A stretch of DNA of 64,000 bases, taken from the NCBI GenBank assembly GCA_002416125.1, contig DIBU01000023.1:62001-126000 (forward strand), written 5' to 3'. Below the pieces are notes generated by a model. That model did no database searches. It worked only from the letters and a program-made list of their open reading frames with translations, and was not told the origin of the DNA. The stretch comes from Halieaceae bacterium UBA5044 (GTDB lineage Bacteria; Pseudomonadota; Gammaproteobacteria; Pseudomonadales; Halieaceae). Every line of letters begins with the position of its first letter. The stretch's first letter is position 1. A program made the translations under genes and the position numbers. Shown piece by piece: positions 45,637 through 54,533 of the stretch.

Positions 45637-47420
45637 ATTCGGTTTCTCCCCAGATCCCTCAGCAGGAAGCGCGCCGGCGCCAGTGCGCGCAGCGTTTCCG
45701 GCTCCACCGGCAGTGACTCACCGCACAACTGGCTGGCCAGCAGTTCTGCGGCCAGCGGCGTCGAGGTGAGTCCGCGAGAGCCGTGGCCGGTGTTCAGGTA
45801 TAGCCCCTCGTGGTAGACCCCCTGTGCGGCAACAGGCTGCCTCGCGTTGTCTCGCAGGGCTGCGAAGCGTTGGATGAACGTCTCTCGCTCCGGCACCGGG
45901 CCCACCAGTGGCAGGTAGTCCGGACTGGCACAACGCCACTCCGTGCGACCCGCCAGTGGCGTATCCTCCAGCGCATCGAGAGCCTTTGCAAGTGTGGGAA
46001 GGGCAGCCGTGAGCTGTGCCAGGTTGTAAGCCTGGTCCTCGGGGCGCAGCGCCGGGTCACAGTCGCCGGGCCCGAAGGTGGCGCCAATGCAGTGTTCCCC
46101 GGCGCGCGCGGGTGCAATGTACCCGCGATGGCAGAGTGCAGCGCGCAGCGGAGCCAGGGCATTCAGACCGGGTAGTTGCGTGGTCTGGCCCCGTATGGCG
46201 CGCAGTGGCAGCCACGCCAGGCCGGTGAAGGTGTTGCAGGCCGTGCCGGCCGCGATCACCGCCGCAGGTGCCTCCGCGATCACCTGTCCGTCGCCATTTA
46301 CCGCCTGCCAATGCTGACCGCTGCGCATCAGTCGCAGAGGGCCGCAGCCGGCCTGCAGTGTTACGTTGTCCTGCCGCAGTAGCGCAGCGCAGACGGCGGG
46401 AGGCGACAGCCAGCCCGATTGCGGGTACCAGTACCCTGCGCTGTGCTGCTCGAGGCCGATGAGCCGAGAGGCCTGCGCTGCGTCCACCACCTGTGCGAGC
46501 TCGGGGACCGTCGTGAGCAGCAGGCGCATGCGATCCAGTTCACGCCTGTCCTGGACCTGGTGAAAACTGCCGCAGAGGGCGCCGTCGAGACCCTCTCGCA
46601 GTCGTCCTGCGGCGAAATCGTCGCGGTATTGGCGCACCGCGAAGTCGAAGCTGGCGAGCGCGAAGTCGGTGAGCGCAGAGTGACGGTGCGAAAGCCGTGT
46701 GTACAACACACCCTGGGCGTTGCCAGAAGCCCGCTGTGCGGGTTCACCGCTCTCCAGAACAGTGACAGTCACGCCGCGCCGTGCCAGTGCAGCGGCGGTA
46801 TGACAGCCGGCCAGTCCGGCACCGAGTACCAGCACGGATGCCGGAGGTGCGCTGCTGTGCCAGGGCTGATCCCAGCGTGGCGGCAAGCGGGCGGGAGCAG
46901 TGAGGGTGCCGCGGCCTCCGTCAGCAATCCAGTGGTCAACGAGGGACACCGCGGCCTGCCGCAGATCTGCCAGGACATCCTCTGCCGGGCCCCACCAGAG
47001 GTCGAGGATAACCTTGCCGGCATCGAATACGGCCCGGTGAACACCCGGTAACGGCTGCGGATACTGGGCGCAGAGAGCGGCCACAAGCGGTGCCAGTTCC
47101 GTATCGTGAGCGGCCATGGCTGACAGCTCCGCGCGCTGCGGTGGATTGGCCTCGATGGCGATGTAGTGCAGTCGCCGGGCGCCCTCATCCGGATTGCGGC
47201 GCTGCCGCCACAGGTCCCAGGTGAGCAGAAAGTTGCGACCGCAGCCAAACCCGATCTCGGCGATGGTGAATACGGTCCTGTTGTGTCGTGTCCAGTGTTC
47301 GGACAGACGGTTGTCTGCAAGGAAGGTACGCCGGTATTCTGCCAGGCCCTGTGCGTCACAGCGCTCGCGCCGGCCGGGGGGCGCAGACAGCGCGGCCCAA
47401 TGCTGATTGTCACGTCGCAT
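45633..47420 (-). CDS. mnmC: MnmC-type tRNA wobble-uridine enzyme with shortened methyltransferase half
   Basis: 595-aa fusion. The C-terminal FAD oxidase half (from about 46855 down) is intact: GAGLAGCHTAAAL for FAD binding, GNAQGVLYTRLS, and the C-terminal LYLNTGHGSRGLTSTPLAAELLA. It converts cmnm5(s2)U34 to nm5(s2)U34. The N-terminal SAM methyltransferase keeps GFGCGRNF but jumps from the DHWIADG motif straight into GRGTLTA, losing about 50 residues (NPDMW, TFTSAG and GFVRRG segments), and the usual F-D-VYFS motif near the start is also gone. The methyl step may be lost. ATG 47420 has a weak ribosome site. Confidence 0.83.
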   Translation of the reverse strand: MRRDNQHWAALSAPPGRRERCDAQGLAEYRRTFLADNRLSEHWTRHNRTVFTIAEIGFGCGRNFLLTWDLWRQRRNPDEGARRLHYIAIEANPPQRAELSAMAAHDTELAPLVAALCAQYPQPLPGVHRAVFDAGKVILDLWWGPAEDVLADLRQAAVSLVDHWIADGGRGTLTAPARLPPRWDQPWHSSAPPASVLVLGAGLAGCHTAAALARRGVTVTVLESGEPAQRASGNAQGVLYTRLSHRHSALTDFALASFDFAVRQYRDDFAAGRLREGLDGALCGSFHQVQDRRELDRMRLLLTTVPELAQVVDAAQASRLIGLEQHSAGYWYPQSGWLSPPAVCAALLRQDNVTLQAGCGPLRLMRSGQHWQAVNGDGQVIAEAPAAVIAAGTACNTFTGLAWLPLRAIRGQTTQLPGLNALAPLRAALCHRGYIAPARAGEHCIGATFGPGDCDPALRPEDQAYNLAQLTAALPTLAKALDALEDTPLAGRTEWRCASPDYLPLVGPVPERETFIQRFAALRDNARQPVAAQGVYHEGLYLNTGHGSRGLTSTPLAAELLASQLCGESLPVEPETLRALAPARFLLRDLGRNRI

Positions 47421-47461
47421 GGACAGGCCGGGAGCAGTGCAGTCTGGGCACGGCGGGAAAG

Positions 47462-48220
47462 CTACCCGGAGACCGTGTAGCCGCCGTCTATGGGCAGTGT
47501 CTGGCCGGTGATCCAGCTCGCCTGGGCGCTGGTCAGGAACAGTACGGCGCCAGCGACGTCGTCGGGCTGGCCAAGGCGACCCAATGGCGTGCGGGCGAGT
47601 GTGGGTGCGGACCACTCCGGGTTAGCCACCGTAGCCGCGGTCATGCGGCTGGCACACAGGCCAACAGCGACCGCATTGCTGCGTATACCCAGTCGGCCCC
47701 ATTCCACGGCCATGCTGCGGATGAGCCCGAGCAGGCCGGTTTTGCCGGCCCCGTAACCCGGTACGATGCCGATGCCGAAGTAGGAACTCATGGAACCGAT
47801 CCCCACGATGGAGGCCCCTCCGTGCAGCGTGCTGCGCGCCAGGGCATCACGGCAGCGCCGGGCCAGCCGGAAGCCTGAGGTGAGGTGGATGGTAACCGCC
47901 CTGTCGAAGGTGTCCGGGTCCCATTCATCGAGCCCGAGGCTGGGTAGTGCGATGCCGGCGTTGTTGACCAGGATGTCCAGCTCGCCCTGTGCCGATGCCA
48001 CGGCATCAACCTGTGCAGGGTCCTCTACATCCAGCGTCAGGTAGCGGTAACCGGAGAGGTCGTGGTCATAGTCCGCAGCGCTGTTGCGGGTGCCGGTAAC
48101 AGTGACAGTAGCGCCCGCCGCGCGGTAGGCCGCTGCGATGCCCGCACCAATGCCGCTGGTTCCTCCGGTGACCAGCACCCGGGCGCCCTGGTAATCGTAC
48201 TGCACACGGTTATTGCCCAT
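47462..48220 (-). CDS. SDR-family oxidoreductase
   Basis: 252-aa short-chain dehydrogenase. TGGTSGIG (about residues 18-25), intact NNAG (VNNAGIALPSLG), catalytic Ser in GSMSSYFG and Tyr-Lys in YGAGK, C-terminal ITGQTLPIDGG. ATG 48220 has GAGAGG upstream; the in-frame start at 48259 is less likely. It lies 41 bases before mnmC on the same strand but has no evident functional link; its substrate is unknown. Confidence 0.9.
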   Translation of the reverse strand: MGNNRVQYDYQGARVLVTGGTSGIGAGIAAAYRAAGATVTVTGTRNSAADYDHDLSGYRYLTLDVEDPAQVDAVASAQGELDILVNNAGIALPSLGLDEWDPDTFDRAVTIHLTSGFRLARRCRDALARSTLHGGASIVGIGSMSSYFGIGIVPGYGAGKTGLLGLIRSMAVEWGRLGIRSNAVAVGLCASRMTAATVANPEWSAPTLARTPLGRLGQPDDVAGAVLFLTSAQASWITGQTLPIDGGYTVSG

Positions 48221-48384
48221 TCCCGGCCTCTCGTTCGTTGCGTGATCCTGGCGCTGCAAGCGTACCAGACTGGCGACCGTCGGGAACCCATGACGCGGTG
48301 GAAATCACCGCCCGGAGAGGGCAGGTGGCTGGCGTTTGCGGCAGCCAGGCAGTAGACTTGCGCGCTGGCGCGAGAGGGTAGGTC

Positions 48385-48885
48385 ATGGCTCAGAATCCAA
48401 CAAAATCGATCCCGCGGGATCAGTTCCTGACGATTGCAGTCAACCTGCTGTACAAGGCATTTCTGGAGAACCGCCGCACCGAGGCGAAAAACGTATTTCG
48501 CGATCTGGCGACGGGGCGGGCCGTGCACCTGACGAACGTGGTGATGGAGGACAAGACACAGGTACGCTTTGATGTTGCGCTGGACCACAGCGAGTATCGC
48601 GGCAAGCTGAATTTCGGTGCTTTTCGCTCCAGCCTGGCCATGCTGGTGGCCCAGTTGAGCGATGCGCTGCGCGCGGGCAAGGACATCAAGGTGTTCTCCG
48701 AGCAGAACAATCCTGACAATGTCGTGTTCGGGCTCAGTGCGGCCACCGAAGAAGAAGGCGAGGTCAACGTGATGGTGCTCGGGGCTGACTCCAACGCAGC
48801 ACGCGGCTCCATCGAGCTGCGCCTGCAATACCTTGATCCAGCGCAGTTTGCCCAGGCATCGCCGGCCAACGCCAGCGGCGCCTGA
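48385..48885 (+). CDS. Conserved-looking protein of unknown function
   Basis: 166-aa soluble protein I do not recognise. It has no signal peptide or membrane helix. It reads as an alpha/beta domain: an N-terminal helix with FLTIAVNLLYKAFLENRRTEAKNVFRDLATG, then alternating strands (TQVRFDVALDHSEYRGKLNFG, NVVFGLSAATEE, EVNVMVLGADS) and a final IELRLQYLDPAQF. A good ribosome site GAGGG precedes ATG 48385. It is divergent from the SDR and close to the MaoC gene, but context does not reveal a role. Confidence 0.75.
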   Translation: MAQNPTKSIPRDQFLTIAVNLLYKAFLENRRTEAKNVFRDLATGRAVHLTNVVMEDKTQVRFDVALDHSEYRGKLNFGAFRSSLAMLVAQLSDALRAGKDIKVFSEQNNPDNVVFGLSAATEEEGEVNVMVLGADSNAARGSIELRLQYLDPAQFAQASPANASGA

Positions 48886-48888
48886 GGC

Positions 48889-49359
48889 TCACTCAGCCGG
48901 AATGGCATCGTGTTCGACGGTCACGCTTTGCCGTTCGACCGGTGCGATGACCTCGGCAGTCCCCGTCACCACCTTGCGGCCCTCTTGGTTCACCACCGTG
49001 CAGTCCAGCGTCACGCGGCGCCGACGCGGCTCCAGTGCACTCACTGTCAGCTCGACGGTCAGCGTGTCACCGACATGCACCGGCTGGCGAAAGCTCAGCG
49101 ACTGCCCCAGATAGATTGTACCGGGCCCCGGCAACTGCATGGCGAGGGCCGCTGAAATGAGCCCGCCGCTGAACATGCCGTGTGCGATGCAGCCGCCAAA
49201 GGGGGTGGTGGCGGCATAATCCGGATCCAGGTGCAGGGGATTGTAGTCACCGGATGCGGCGGCAAAGCGGCGCAGATCCTGCAGGGTGACGGTGTGGCTG
49301 CGCTGTGCCTGTTGCCCGAGGCTCAGCTCATCGAAAGTGTGGTTGTGTATCTGCGGCAT
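48889..49359 (-). CDS. MaoC-like (R)-specific enoyl-CoA hydratase
   Basis: 156-aa hot-dog hydratase that adds water to trans-2-enoyl-CoA. The catalytic Asp38 and His43 lie in SGDYNPLHLD, followed by FGGCIAHGMFSGGLIS, the PhaJ/MaoC signature. ATG 49359 has CAGGAT upstream; a longer start at 49392 lacks a ribosome site. It can serve fatty-acid or polyhydroxyalkanoate metabolism. It is convergent with the unknown gene and divergent from hrpA. Confidence 0.88.
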   Translation of the reverse strand: MPQIHNHTFDELSLGQQAQRSHTVTLQDLRRFAAASGDYNPLHLDPDYAATTPFGGCIAHGMFSGGLISAALAMQLPGPGTIYLGQSLSFRQPVHVGDTLTVELTVSALEPRRRRVTLDCTVVNQEGRKVVTGTAEVIAPVERQSVTVEHDAIPAE

Positions 49360-49447
49360 GCCGGCATCCTGCGGGATTGTTGAGCGTGCCATGATACCGT
49401 AGTGTAGCCGCCCCGACACAATCGCAGGCAGCGAGCAGGAGAGTGTT

Positions 49448-52400
49448 ATGCCGGATGCGGCCGACCGCATCATTCCGCCGATTTCCTACCCACCGGACCT
49501 GCCGGTCGTGGCGGCTCGGGAGCAGATCGCGAGAGCCATCAGCAACCATCCGGTGGTGATCATCGCCGGCGAAACCGGCTCCGGCAAGACGACCCAGATC
49601 CCCAAAATCTGTCTGGAGCTGGGCCGGGGGCGCGTCGCCCGGATTGGCCATACGCAGCCGCGCCGGCTCGCGGCGCGCACTGTTGCCCAACGTATCTCTG
49701 ATGAACTGGCTGTACCGCTGGGCGCCACTGTCGGTTATCAGGTGCGCTTCACCGACCAGGTCTCCGAGGCATCGGCGATCAAGCTGATGACCGATGGCAT
49801 TCTGCTCGCGGAAATTCGTCACGACCGACTGCTGCGGCAGTACGACACCCTGATTATCGACGAGGCGCATGAGCGCAGCCTGAATATCGACTTCCTGCTC
49901 GGCTATCTCAAGCAGCTCTTGCCGCGCCGGCCGGACCTGAAGTTGGTCATTACCTCCGCCACGATCGATGTCGAGACCTTTTCACGACACTTCGACGATG
50001 CTCCGGTGATCGAGGTTTCCGGTCGCGGTTATCCGGTGGAAACCGTCTACCTGGACCCGGCAGAGGACCGGGACCTGGGTCTGCAGGAGCAAGTGGCGGC
50101 ACTGGTGGCCGACATTGAGCGCGGGCAATTCGGAGAGCGCGGCGATGTGCTGGTATTTCTTCCCGGGGAGCGCGAGATCCGCGAACTGGCGCGCGCCCTC
50201 AGGGAGTTGGAGCGTATTGAGGTGCTGCCGTTGTACGCGCGCCTCTCGAACGCGGAACAGAGCCGCGTATTCGATCTCTCGCGACGCCGCATGATGCGCG
50301 TTGTACTGGCCACTAACGTCGCTGAAACCTCTCTGACGGTGCCCGGTATACGCTACGTTATCGACCCCGGTGACGCGCGCATCAGTCGCTACAGCTTTCG
50401 TACCAAGGTGCAGCGATTGCCCATAGAACCGGTATCCCAGGCCAGCGCCAACCAGCGGCAGGGGCGCTGCGGACGCGTTGCCGCTGGCGTATGCATACGC
50501 CTCTACAGCGAGGCGGATTTTCTTTCCAGGCCGGAGTTCACCGATCCCGAGATTCTGCGCACTAATCTTGCGGCGGTCATTCTGCAAATGCTGCAGCTGG
50601 GTCTCGGCGAGGTTCAGCGCTTCCCCTTTATCAACCCTCCCGACCCACGCATGGTGCGTGACGGCTATAGGTTGCTGCAGGAGTTGGGTGCCGTTAACGG
50701 CCGGGGCAAGCTGACGGCGCTGGGACGGCAGCTGGCGAAACTGCCGATTGACCCGCGGCTGGGTCGCATGGTGCTGGCCGCCCAGGCACTGTCCTGCCTG
50801 GAGGAGGTGCTGGTGATTGCCGCAGCATTGGCTATCCAGGATCCGCGTGAACGCCCTGCGGACAAGCAGTCCCAGGCCGATCAGATGCACGCGCGTTTTC
50901 GCCATGAACGCTCCGACTTCATGGCCTGGCTGGCCCTCTGGCGATACTACGAAGAACAGCGGCAAGCCCTGACCCAGAGTCAGCTGCGCAAGCTCTGCCA
51001 GCGGGAGTACCTCTCTTTCCTGCGGATGCGTGAGTGGCGTGATATGCACGCCCAGTTGCGAATCGCCTGCCGGCAGCTGGGGCTGCGGCTGGGTGGCGAA
51101 GTGTCAGACGCTGCGGGGGAGACCTTCGAGCCGATCCACCGCGCGCTGCTGGCGGGTTTACTGTCCAACATTGCCCAGCATCAGGAGAACCGCGATTACC
51201 TGGGTAGCCGCAATCGGAAATTGCAGATATTTCCGGGTTCAAGCCTGGGGCGGCAACGCCCGAAATGGGTTGTTGCCGCAGAGGTTGTGGAGACCTCGCG
51301 GGTGTTTGCCCGCACGGTGGCGGCGATCGATCCCGCCTGGGTGTTGTCGACAAATCCGGAGCTGCTGAAACACCACTACTACGAACCTCGCTGGGAGGCG
51401 CGGCAGGGGCGCGCCATGGCCTGGGAGCGGATTACGCTCTACGGCCTTACCGTGGCGGACAGGCGCCCCGTGCACTATGGACCGATCAACCCCGCAGAAG
51501 CACGTGAACTGCTGATACGGGAAGGCCTGATCGCAGGTCGTTTTCCCCGACATCCCGGGTTCCTCAAGCACAACCTGCGCGTCGCGCGCGACCTCGAAGA
51601 CCTCGAGGCCAAGGTGCGGCGGCGCGACCTGCTCGCGGATGAGCAGGTGCTGTTTGCTTTCTATGACGAGCGTCTGCCGTCGGATATCACAACTGCCGAG
51701 CGTTTGCGAGCCTGGTTGGCGGCGGAACCCGACGCTGATCGCCTGCTGCGCATCTCCCGGGAACAGTTGCTGGCGCGCGATCCCGGTGCCGCTCTGGGTC
51801 AGCAGTTTCCGGACCGGCTGGTCTGGGGCGACCTCGAGCTGCGCCTCAGCTACCGCTTTGAGCCCGGACAGGAAGCGGATGGTGTCTCGGTGACCTTGCC
51901 CGTCGGCTTGCTGAATCGTGTGCCGCGGTTTCGGTTCGACTGGCTGGTACCCGGCCTGTTGCGGGACAAATGTATTGCCCTGGTGAAGGCCTTGCCCAAG
52001 GACAAGCGCAAGCAGCTGGTGCCTGTGCCGGACAGAGTGGATCAGGCGCTGGCAGAGCTGGAGCCGAATGATGAGTCCCTGGGCGCCGCGCTGGCGAGAG
52101 CGCTGGGCCGGATCGCGGGTGTCAAACTGCGCGCCGAGGATTTCAATCCGGACGCGCTGGATCCGTTCTACCGCATGAATGTTCGGGTGGTAGACGCCGA
52201 TGGACGACTGCTGCAGCAGGGTCGCGATCTCGGCGCACTGGTGGCGATGTTTCGCGACGATGTACGAGAGACGATCGTGGCGGCGCCGGAAAACAGCCCG
52301 GCCCAGGAGGGACTCACTGCCTGGCCAGACAGTGCCCTGCCAGAGCAATGGCGTTTCCGGCAGGCGGGCACCGAGATCGTTTCCTGGCCCGCGCTGGTCG

Positions 52401-53209
52401 ACAGGGGGGACAGCGTCGCGGTAGCGCTGTGCGACTACCCGGGCGAGGCGCACGGGCAACACCGTCTCGGCGTGGTGCGACTACTGCGCCTGCAGCATCG
52501 TCAGCAGGTCAAGTTTTTGCGCAAGCAACTGCTGCAGGGCAACGAAACGAGCCTGCTGCTGGCTGCGGCGGGCCAGCGTCGCGAAGACCTGGTGGAGGAC
52601 ATGATCGATGCCGCCTGGGTGGACGCAGCAGGGCTCGATGACAGCTTGCCCCGGGACAGTGCGTCGTTCGCCCTGTGCGCCGGGCGCAGTGGCCAGGTTG
52701 TGGAGCGCGCCAACCACCTCGAGGCCACACTCATCAACGCGCTGCGTCCGCTGGCAGAGGCGCGGACCACGCTGGCGCGCTACAGCGGGCCTGACTGGGT
52801 CGCCGCACTGGCCGATATCGAGGCCCAGCTTGCAGCCCTGTGGCAGGTGGGATTTCAGCGCGACACGCCAGCCGAGTGGCTGGCACAGTACCCGCGCTAT
52901 ATGAAGGCCTTGCAGCAACGCGCCGAGAACCTGAAGGGCCAGCTGGCGCGGGATGACAGTCACCGGGAGCGCTTGCAAAAATTTGCACAGCCGCTGCAGG
53001 AGGCCCTGCAGGCCTCTCCACGGCTGCTTGCGCTGTGTCCGGCAGCGGCCACCTACCGCTGGATGCTGGAGGAGTTTCGCGTTTCCCTGTTCGCCCAGCG
53101 CCTGGGCACTCGCACCCCCGTCTCCGACAAGCGGCTTCAGCAGCAATGGCAGGCGGTGGTTGAATGGCTGGCGAGGCACCCTGACGATGCGGCGCCGACA
53201 GCCCGATAA
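49448..53209 (+). CDS. hrpA: ATP-dependent RNA helicase HrpA
   Basis: 1253-aa DEAH-box helicase. Motif I GETGSGKTT, Ia TQPRRLAARTVAQRI, DEAH box (DEAHERSLNID), motif III TSATID, motif V/VI ATNVAETSLTVPGI and QRQGRCGRV are complete, and the long C-terminal HrpA-specific region (DUF3418-like) follows. E. coli HrpA has about 65 additional N-terminal residues before ITYPDNLP; here the protein begins nearly at the equivalent ISYPPDLP, and there is no room upstream for more. HrpA acts in RNA or ribosome rescue. GGAG precedes ATG 49448. Confidence 0.96.
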   Translation: MPDAADRIIPPISYPPDLPVVAAREQIARAISNHPVVIIAGETGSGKTTQIPKICLELGRGRVARIGHTQPRRLAARTVAQRISDELAVPLGATVGYQVRFTDQVSEASAIKLMTDGILLAEIRHDRLLRQYDTLIIDEAHERSLNIDFLLGYLKQLLPRRPDLKLVITSATIDVETFSRHFDDAPVIEVSGRGYPVETVYLDPAEDRDLGLQEQVAALVADIERGQFGERGDVLVFLPGEREIRELARALRELERIEVLPLYARLSNAEQSRVFDLSRRRMMRVVLATNVAETSLTVPGIRYVIDPGDARISRYSFRTKVQRLPIEPVSQASANQRQGRCGRVAAGVCIRLYSEADFLSRPEFTDPEILRTNLAAVILQMLQLGLGEVQRFPFINPPDPRMVRDGYRLLQELGAVNGRGKLTALGRQLAKLPIDPRLGRMVLAAQALSCLEEVLVIAAALAIQDPRERPADKQSQADQMHARFRHERSDFMAWLALWRYYEEQRQALTQSQLRKLCQREYLSFLRMREWRDMHAQLRIACRQLGLRLGGEVSDAAGETFEPIHRALLAGLLSNIAQHQENRDYLGSRNRKLQIFPGSSLGRQRPKWVVAAEVVETSRVFARTVAAIDPAWVLSTNPELLKHHYYEPRWEARQGRAMAWERITLYGLTVADRRPVHYGPINPAEARELLIREGLIAGRFPRHPGFLKHNLRVARDLEDLEAKVRRRDLLADEQVLFAFYDERLPSDITTAERLRAWLAAEPDADRLLRISREQLLARDPGAALGQQFPDRLVWGDLELRLSYRFEPGQEADGVSVTLPVGLLNRVPRFRFDWLVPGLLRDKCIALVKALPKDKRKQLVPVPDRVDQALAELEPNDESLGAALARALGRIAGVKLRAEDFNPDALDPFYRMNVRVVDADGRLLQQGRDLGALVAMFRDDVRETIVAAPENSPAQEGLTAWPDSALPEQWRFRQAGTEIVSWPALVDRGDSVAVALCDYPGEAHGQHRLGVVRLLRLQHRQQVKFLRKQLLQGNETSLLLAAAGQRREDLVEDMIDAAWVDAAGLDDSLPRDSASFALCAGRSGQVVERANHLEATLINALRPLAEARTTLARYSGPDWVAALADIEAQLAALWQVGFQRDTPAEWLAQYPRYMKALQQRAENLKGQLARDDSHRERLQKFAQPLQEALQASPRLLALCPAAATYRWMLEEFRVSLFAQRLGTRTPVSDKRLQQQWQAVVEWLARHPDDAAPTAR

Positions 53210-53337
53210 GCCCGTGTGGCGCAGGGAAAAAAATCGGTGAAACTTACCGGACAATATCGGGTCACACACTGAGACATGCTAATCACGCTGTCTGCGGTAG
53301 ACTGTTCGGACCTTATGACAACAAAAGGACAACCATC

Positions 53338-53679
53338 ATGAAAGACTCCAGAAAACCCCTCGCGCTGGCACTGGGTGCTGCATTCCTGGCCAGTTCGGTC
53401 GTACCGGTGGCTTCGGCGGGGGCAAATCCCTTTGCGGCGCAGGAACTTGGCTCCGGCTACAACCTTGCCAACTTCAACTCCCACGGTGACGGCGATCACG
53501 AGGGCAAGTGCGGCGAGGGCAAGTGTGGTGAAAAGGATGCCTCTGAAGGCAAGTGCGGCGAGGGCAAGTGCGGTGAAAAGGATGCCGCCGAAGGCAAGTG
53601 CGGTGAAGGCAAGTGCGGCGAGAAAGACGCCAAGAAAGATGCCGAGGGTAAATGCGGCGAAGGTAAGTGTGGCGGCTGA
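53338..53679 (+). CDS. hvfA: HvfA-type oxazolone/thioamide RiPP precursor
   Basis: Secreted 113-aa precursor peptide. A signal peptide (residues 1-27, ending ASA) is followed by a conserved NPFAAQELGSGY segment and a tail with eight EGKCG motifs, arranged as four doublets, Cys at 58, 63, 73, 78, 88, 93, 106 and 111. In Haemophilus HvfA such EGKCG cysteines are turned into copper-binding oxazolone-thioamide pairs by the HvfB/HvfC complex; that role is carried over by similarity. The stop overlaps the hvfB start (TGATG). The tail's 45-bp unit is a DNA-level tandem repeat. Confidence 0.9.
   Translation: MKDSRKPLALALGAAFLASSVVPVASAGANPFAAQELGSGYNLANFNSHGDGDHEGKCGEGKCGEKDASEGKCGEGKCGEKDAAEGKCGEGKCGEKDAKKDAEGKCGEGKCGG
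53500..53676 (+). repeat. 45-bp tandem repeat encoding EGKCG doublets
   Basis: About four copies of a 45-base unit encode EGKCGEGKCGEKDA with one variable residue; the last copy has a small insertion (KKDA). The 15-residue period puts the cysteines in regular pairs five residues apart. Repeats are nearly but not fully identical at DNA level. Confidence 0.85.
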
Positions 53680-54533
53680 TGCCCGCGCACTCTGACAGGC
53701 TCGCCGGTGCGGGCCTGGGTTTGCGGCGGGCCCTTCTGGGCCCGTTGCTTTCTGGGGAGATCCCCGAGGTCGATTTTTTTGAAGTGGCCCCGGAGAACTG
53801 GATCGGGGTAGGTGGTCGTCTGGGCCGGCAGTTTCGCGAACTGGTAGCGCAGCGGCCGCTGGTCCTGCATGGCCTGTCCCTGGATATCGGCGGTACTGAT
53901 GAGCTGGATACCGCGCTGGTTCGCGCGGTGCGCGGCCTGATGGATGACACCGGCGCCAGTCTCTACACCGAGCACCTCAGCTACTGCGCCGCGGACGGCC
54001 ACCTCTACGACCTGCTGCCGCTGCCCTTCACGGCGGAGGCGGTTACGCATGTGGTTGAACGTGTGCAGCGCGTGCAGGACATTATCGGTGCACCGATTGC
54101 ACTGGAAAATGCTTCGTATTACGCGCAGCCCCATGCCGAGATGACGGAGCTGGAGTTTATTACCGAGGTCGTGCGGCGCTCGGGTTGTGATCTTCTTCTG
54201 GACGTGAACAACGTTTATGTCAACAGCATCAACCACGGTTATACGGCGTCGGCTTTCCTGCAGGCCCTGCCGCTGGACAGGGTGCGCTATATACACGTGG
54301 CCGGTCACTACGATGAGGCACCTGACCTGAAGGTGGATACCCACGGCACTTCGGTGATTGAGCCGGTCTGGTCACTGCTGGCAGAGGCCTACCGGTTGCT
54401 GGGCCCCGTGCCCACGCTTCTGGAACGCGACTTCAACCTGCCACCGCTGGTCGAGTTACTGCGCGAGGTGGGGCAGATTCGCCGCCTGCAGGCGGCCGAC
54501 AGCGTCGGATTGCAGGGCTGTGCCCATGGCTGA
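53679..54533 (+). CDS. hvfB: HvfB-family MNIO RiPP peptide maturase (DUF692)
   Basis: 284-aa TIM-barrel enzyme of the multinuclear non-heme iron oxidative (MNIO, formerly DUF692) family, which with HvfC modifies precursor cysteines. Candidate iron ligands are His64 (VLHGLSLDIGG), His99 (YTEHLSY), Glu143 (ALENASYY), Asp175 (LLLDVNNVYVN), His206 and His210 (YIHVAGHYD), Asp220 and His222 (VDTHG) and Glu249 (LLERDFN). ATG 53679 overlaps the hvfA stop; the end overlaps hvfC by eight bases. Confidence 0.93.
   Translation: MPAHSDRLAGAGLGLRRALLGPLLSGEIPEVDFFEVAPENWIGVGGRLGRQFRELVAQRPLVLHGLSLDIGGTDELDTALVRAVRGLMDDTGASLYTEHLSYCAADGHLYDLLPLPFTAEAVTHVVERVQRVQDIIGAPIALENASYYAQPHAEMTELEFITEVVRRSGCDLLLDVNNVYVNSINHGYTASAFLQALPLDRVRYIHVAGHYDEAPDLKVDTHGTSVIEPVWSLLAEAYRLLGPVPTLLERDFNLPPLVELLREVGQIRRLQAADSVGLQGCAHG

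Noticed and set aside
47421..47615. Longer MnmC N-terminus from an in-frame start at 47615
   Set aside because: It would overlap the SDR gene and encodes an Arg/Pro-rich stretch with no resemblance to the family.
53500..53676. CRISPR-like direct repeats
   Set aside because: The repeats are in frame, encode EGKCG doublets and have no spacers; they belong to the hvfA coding sequence.
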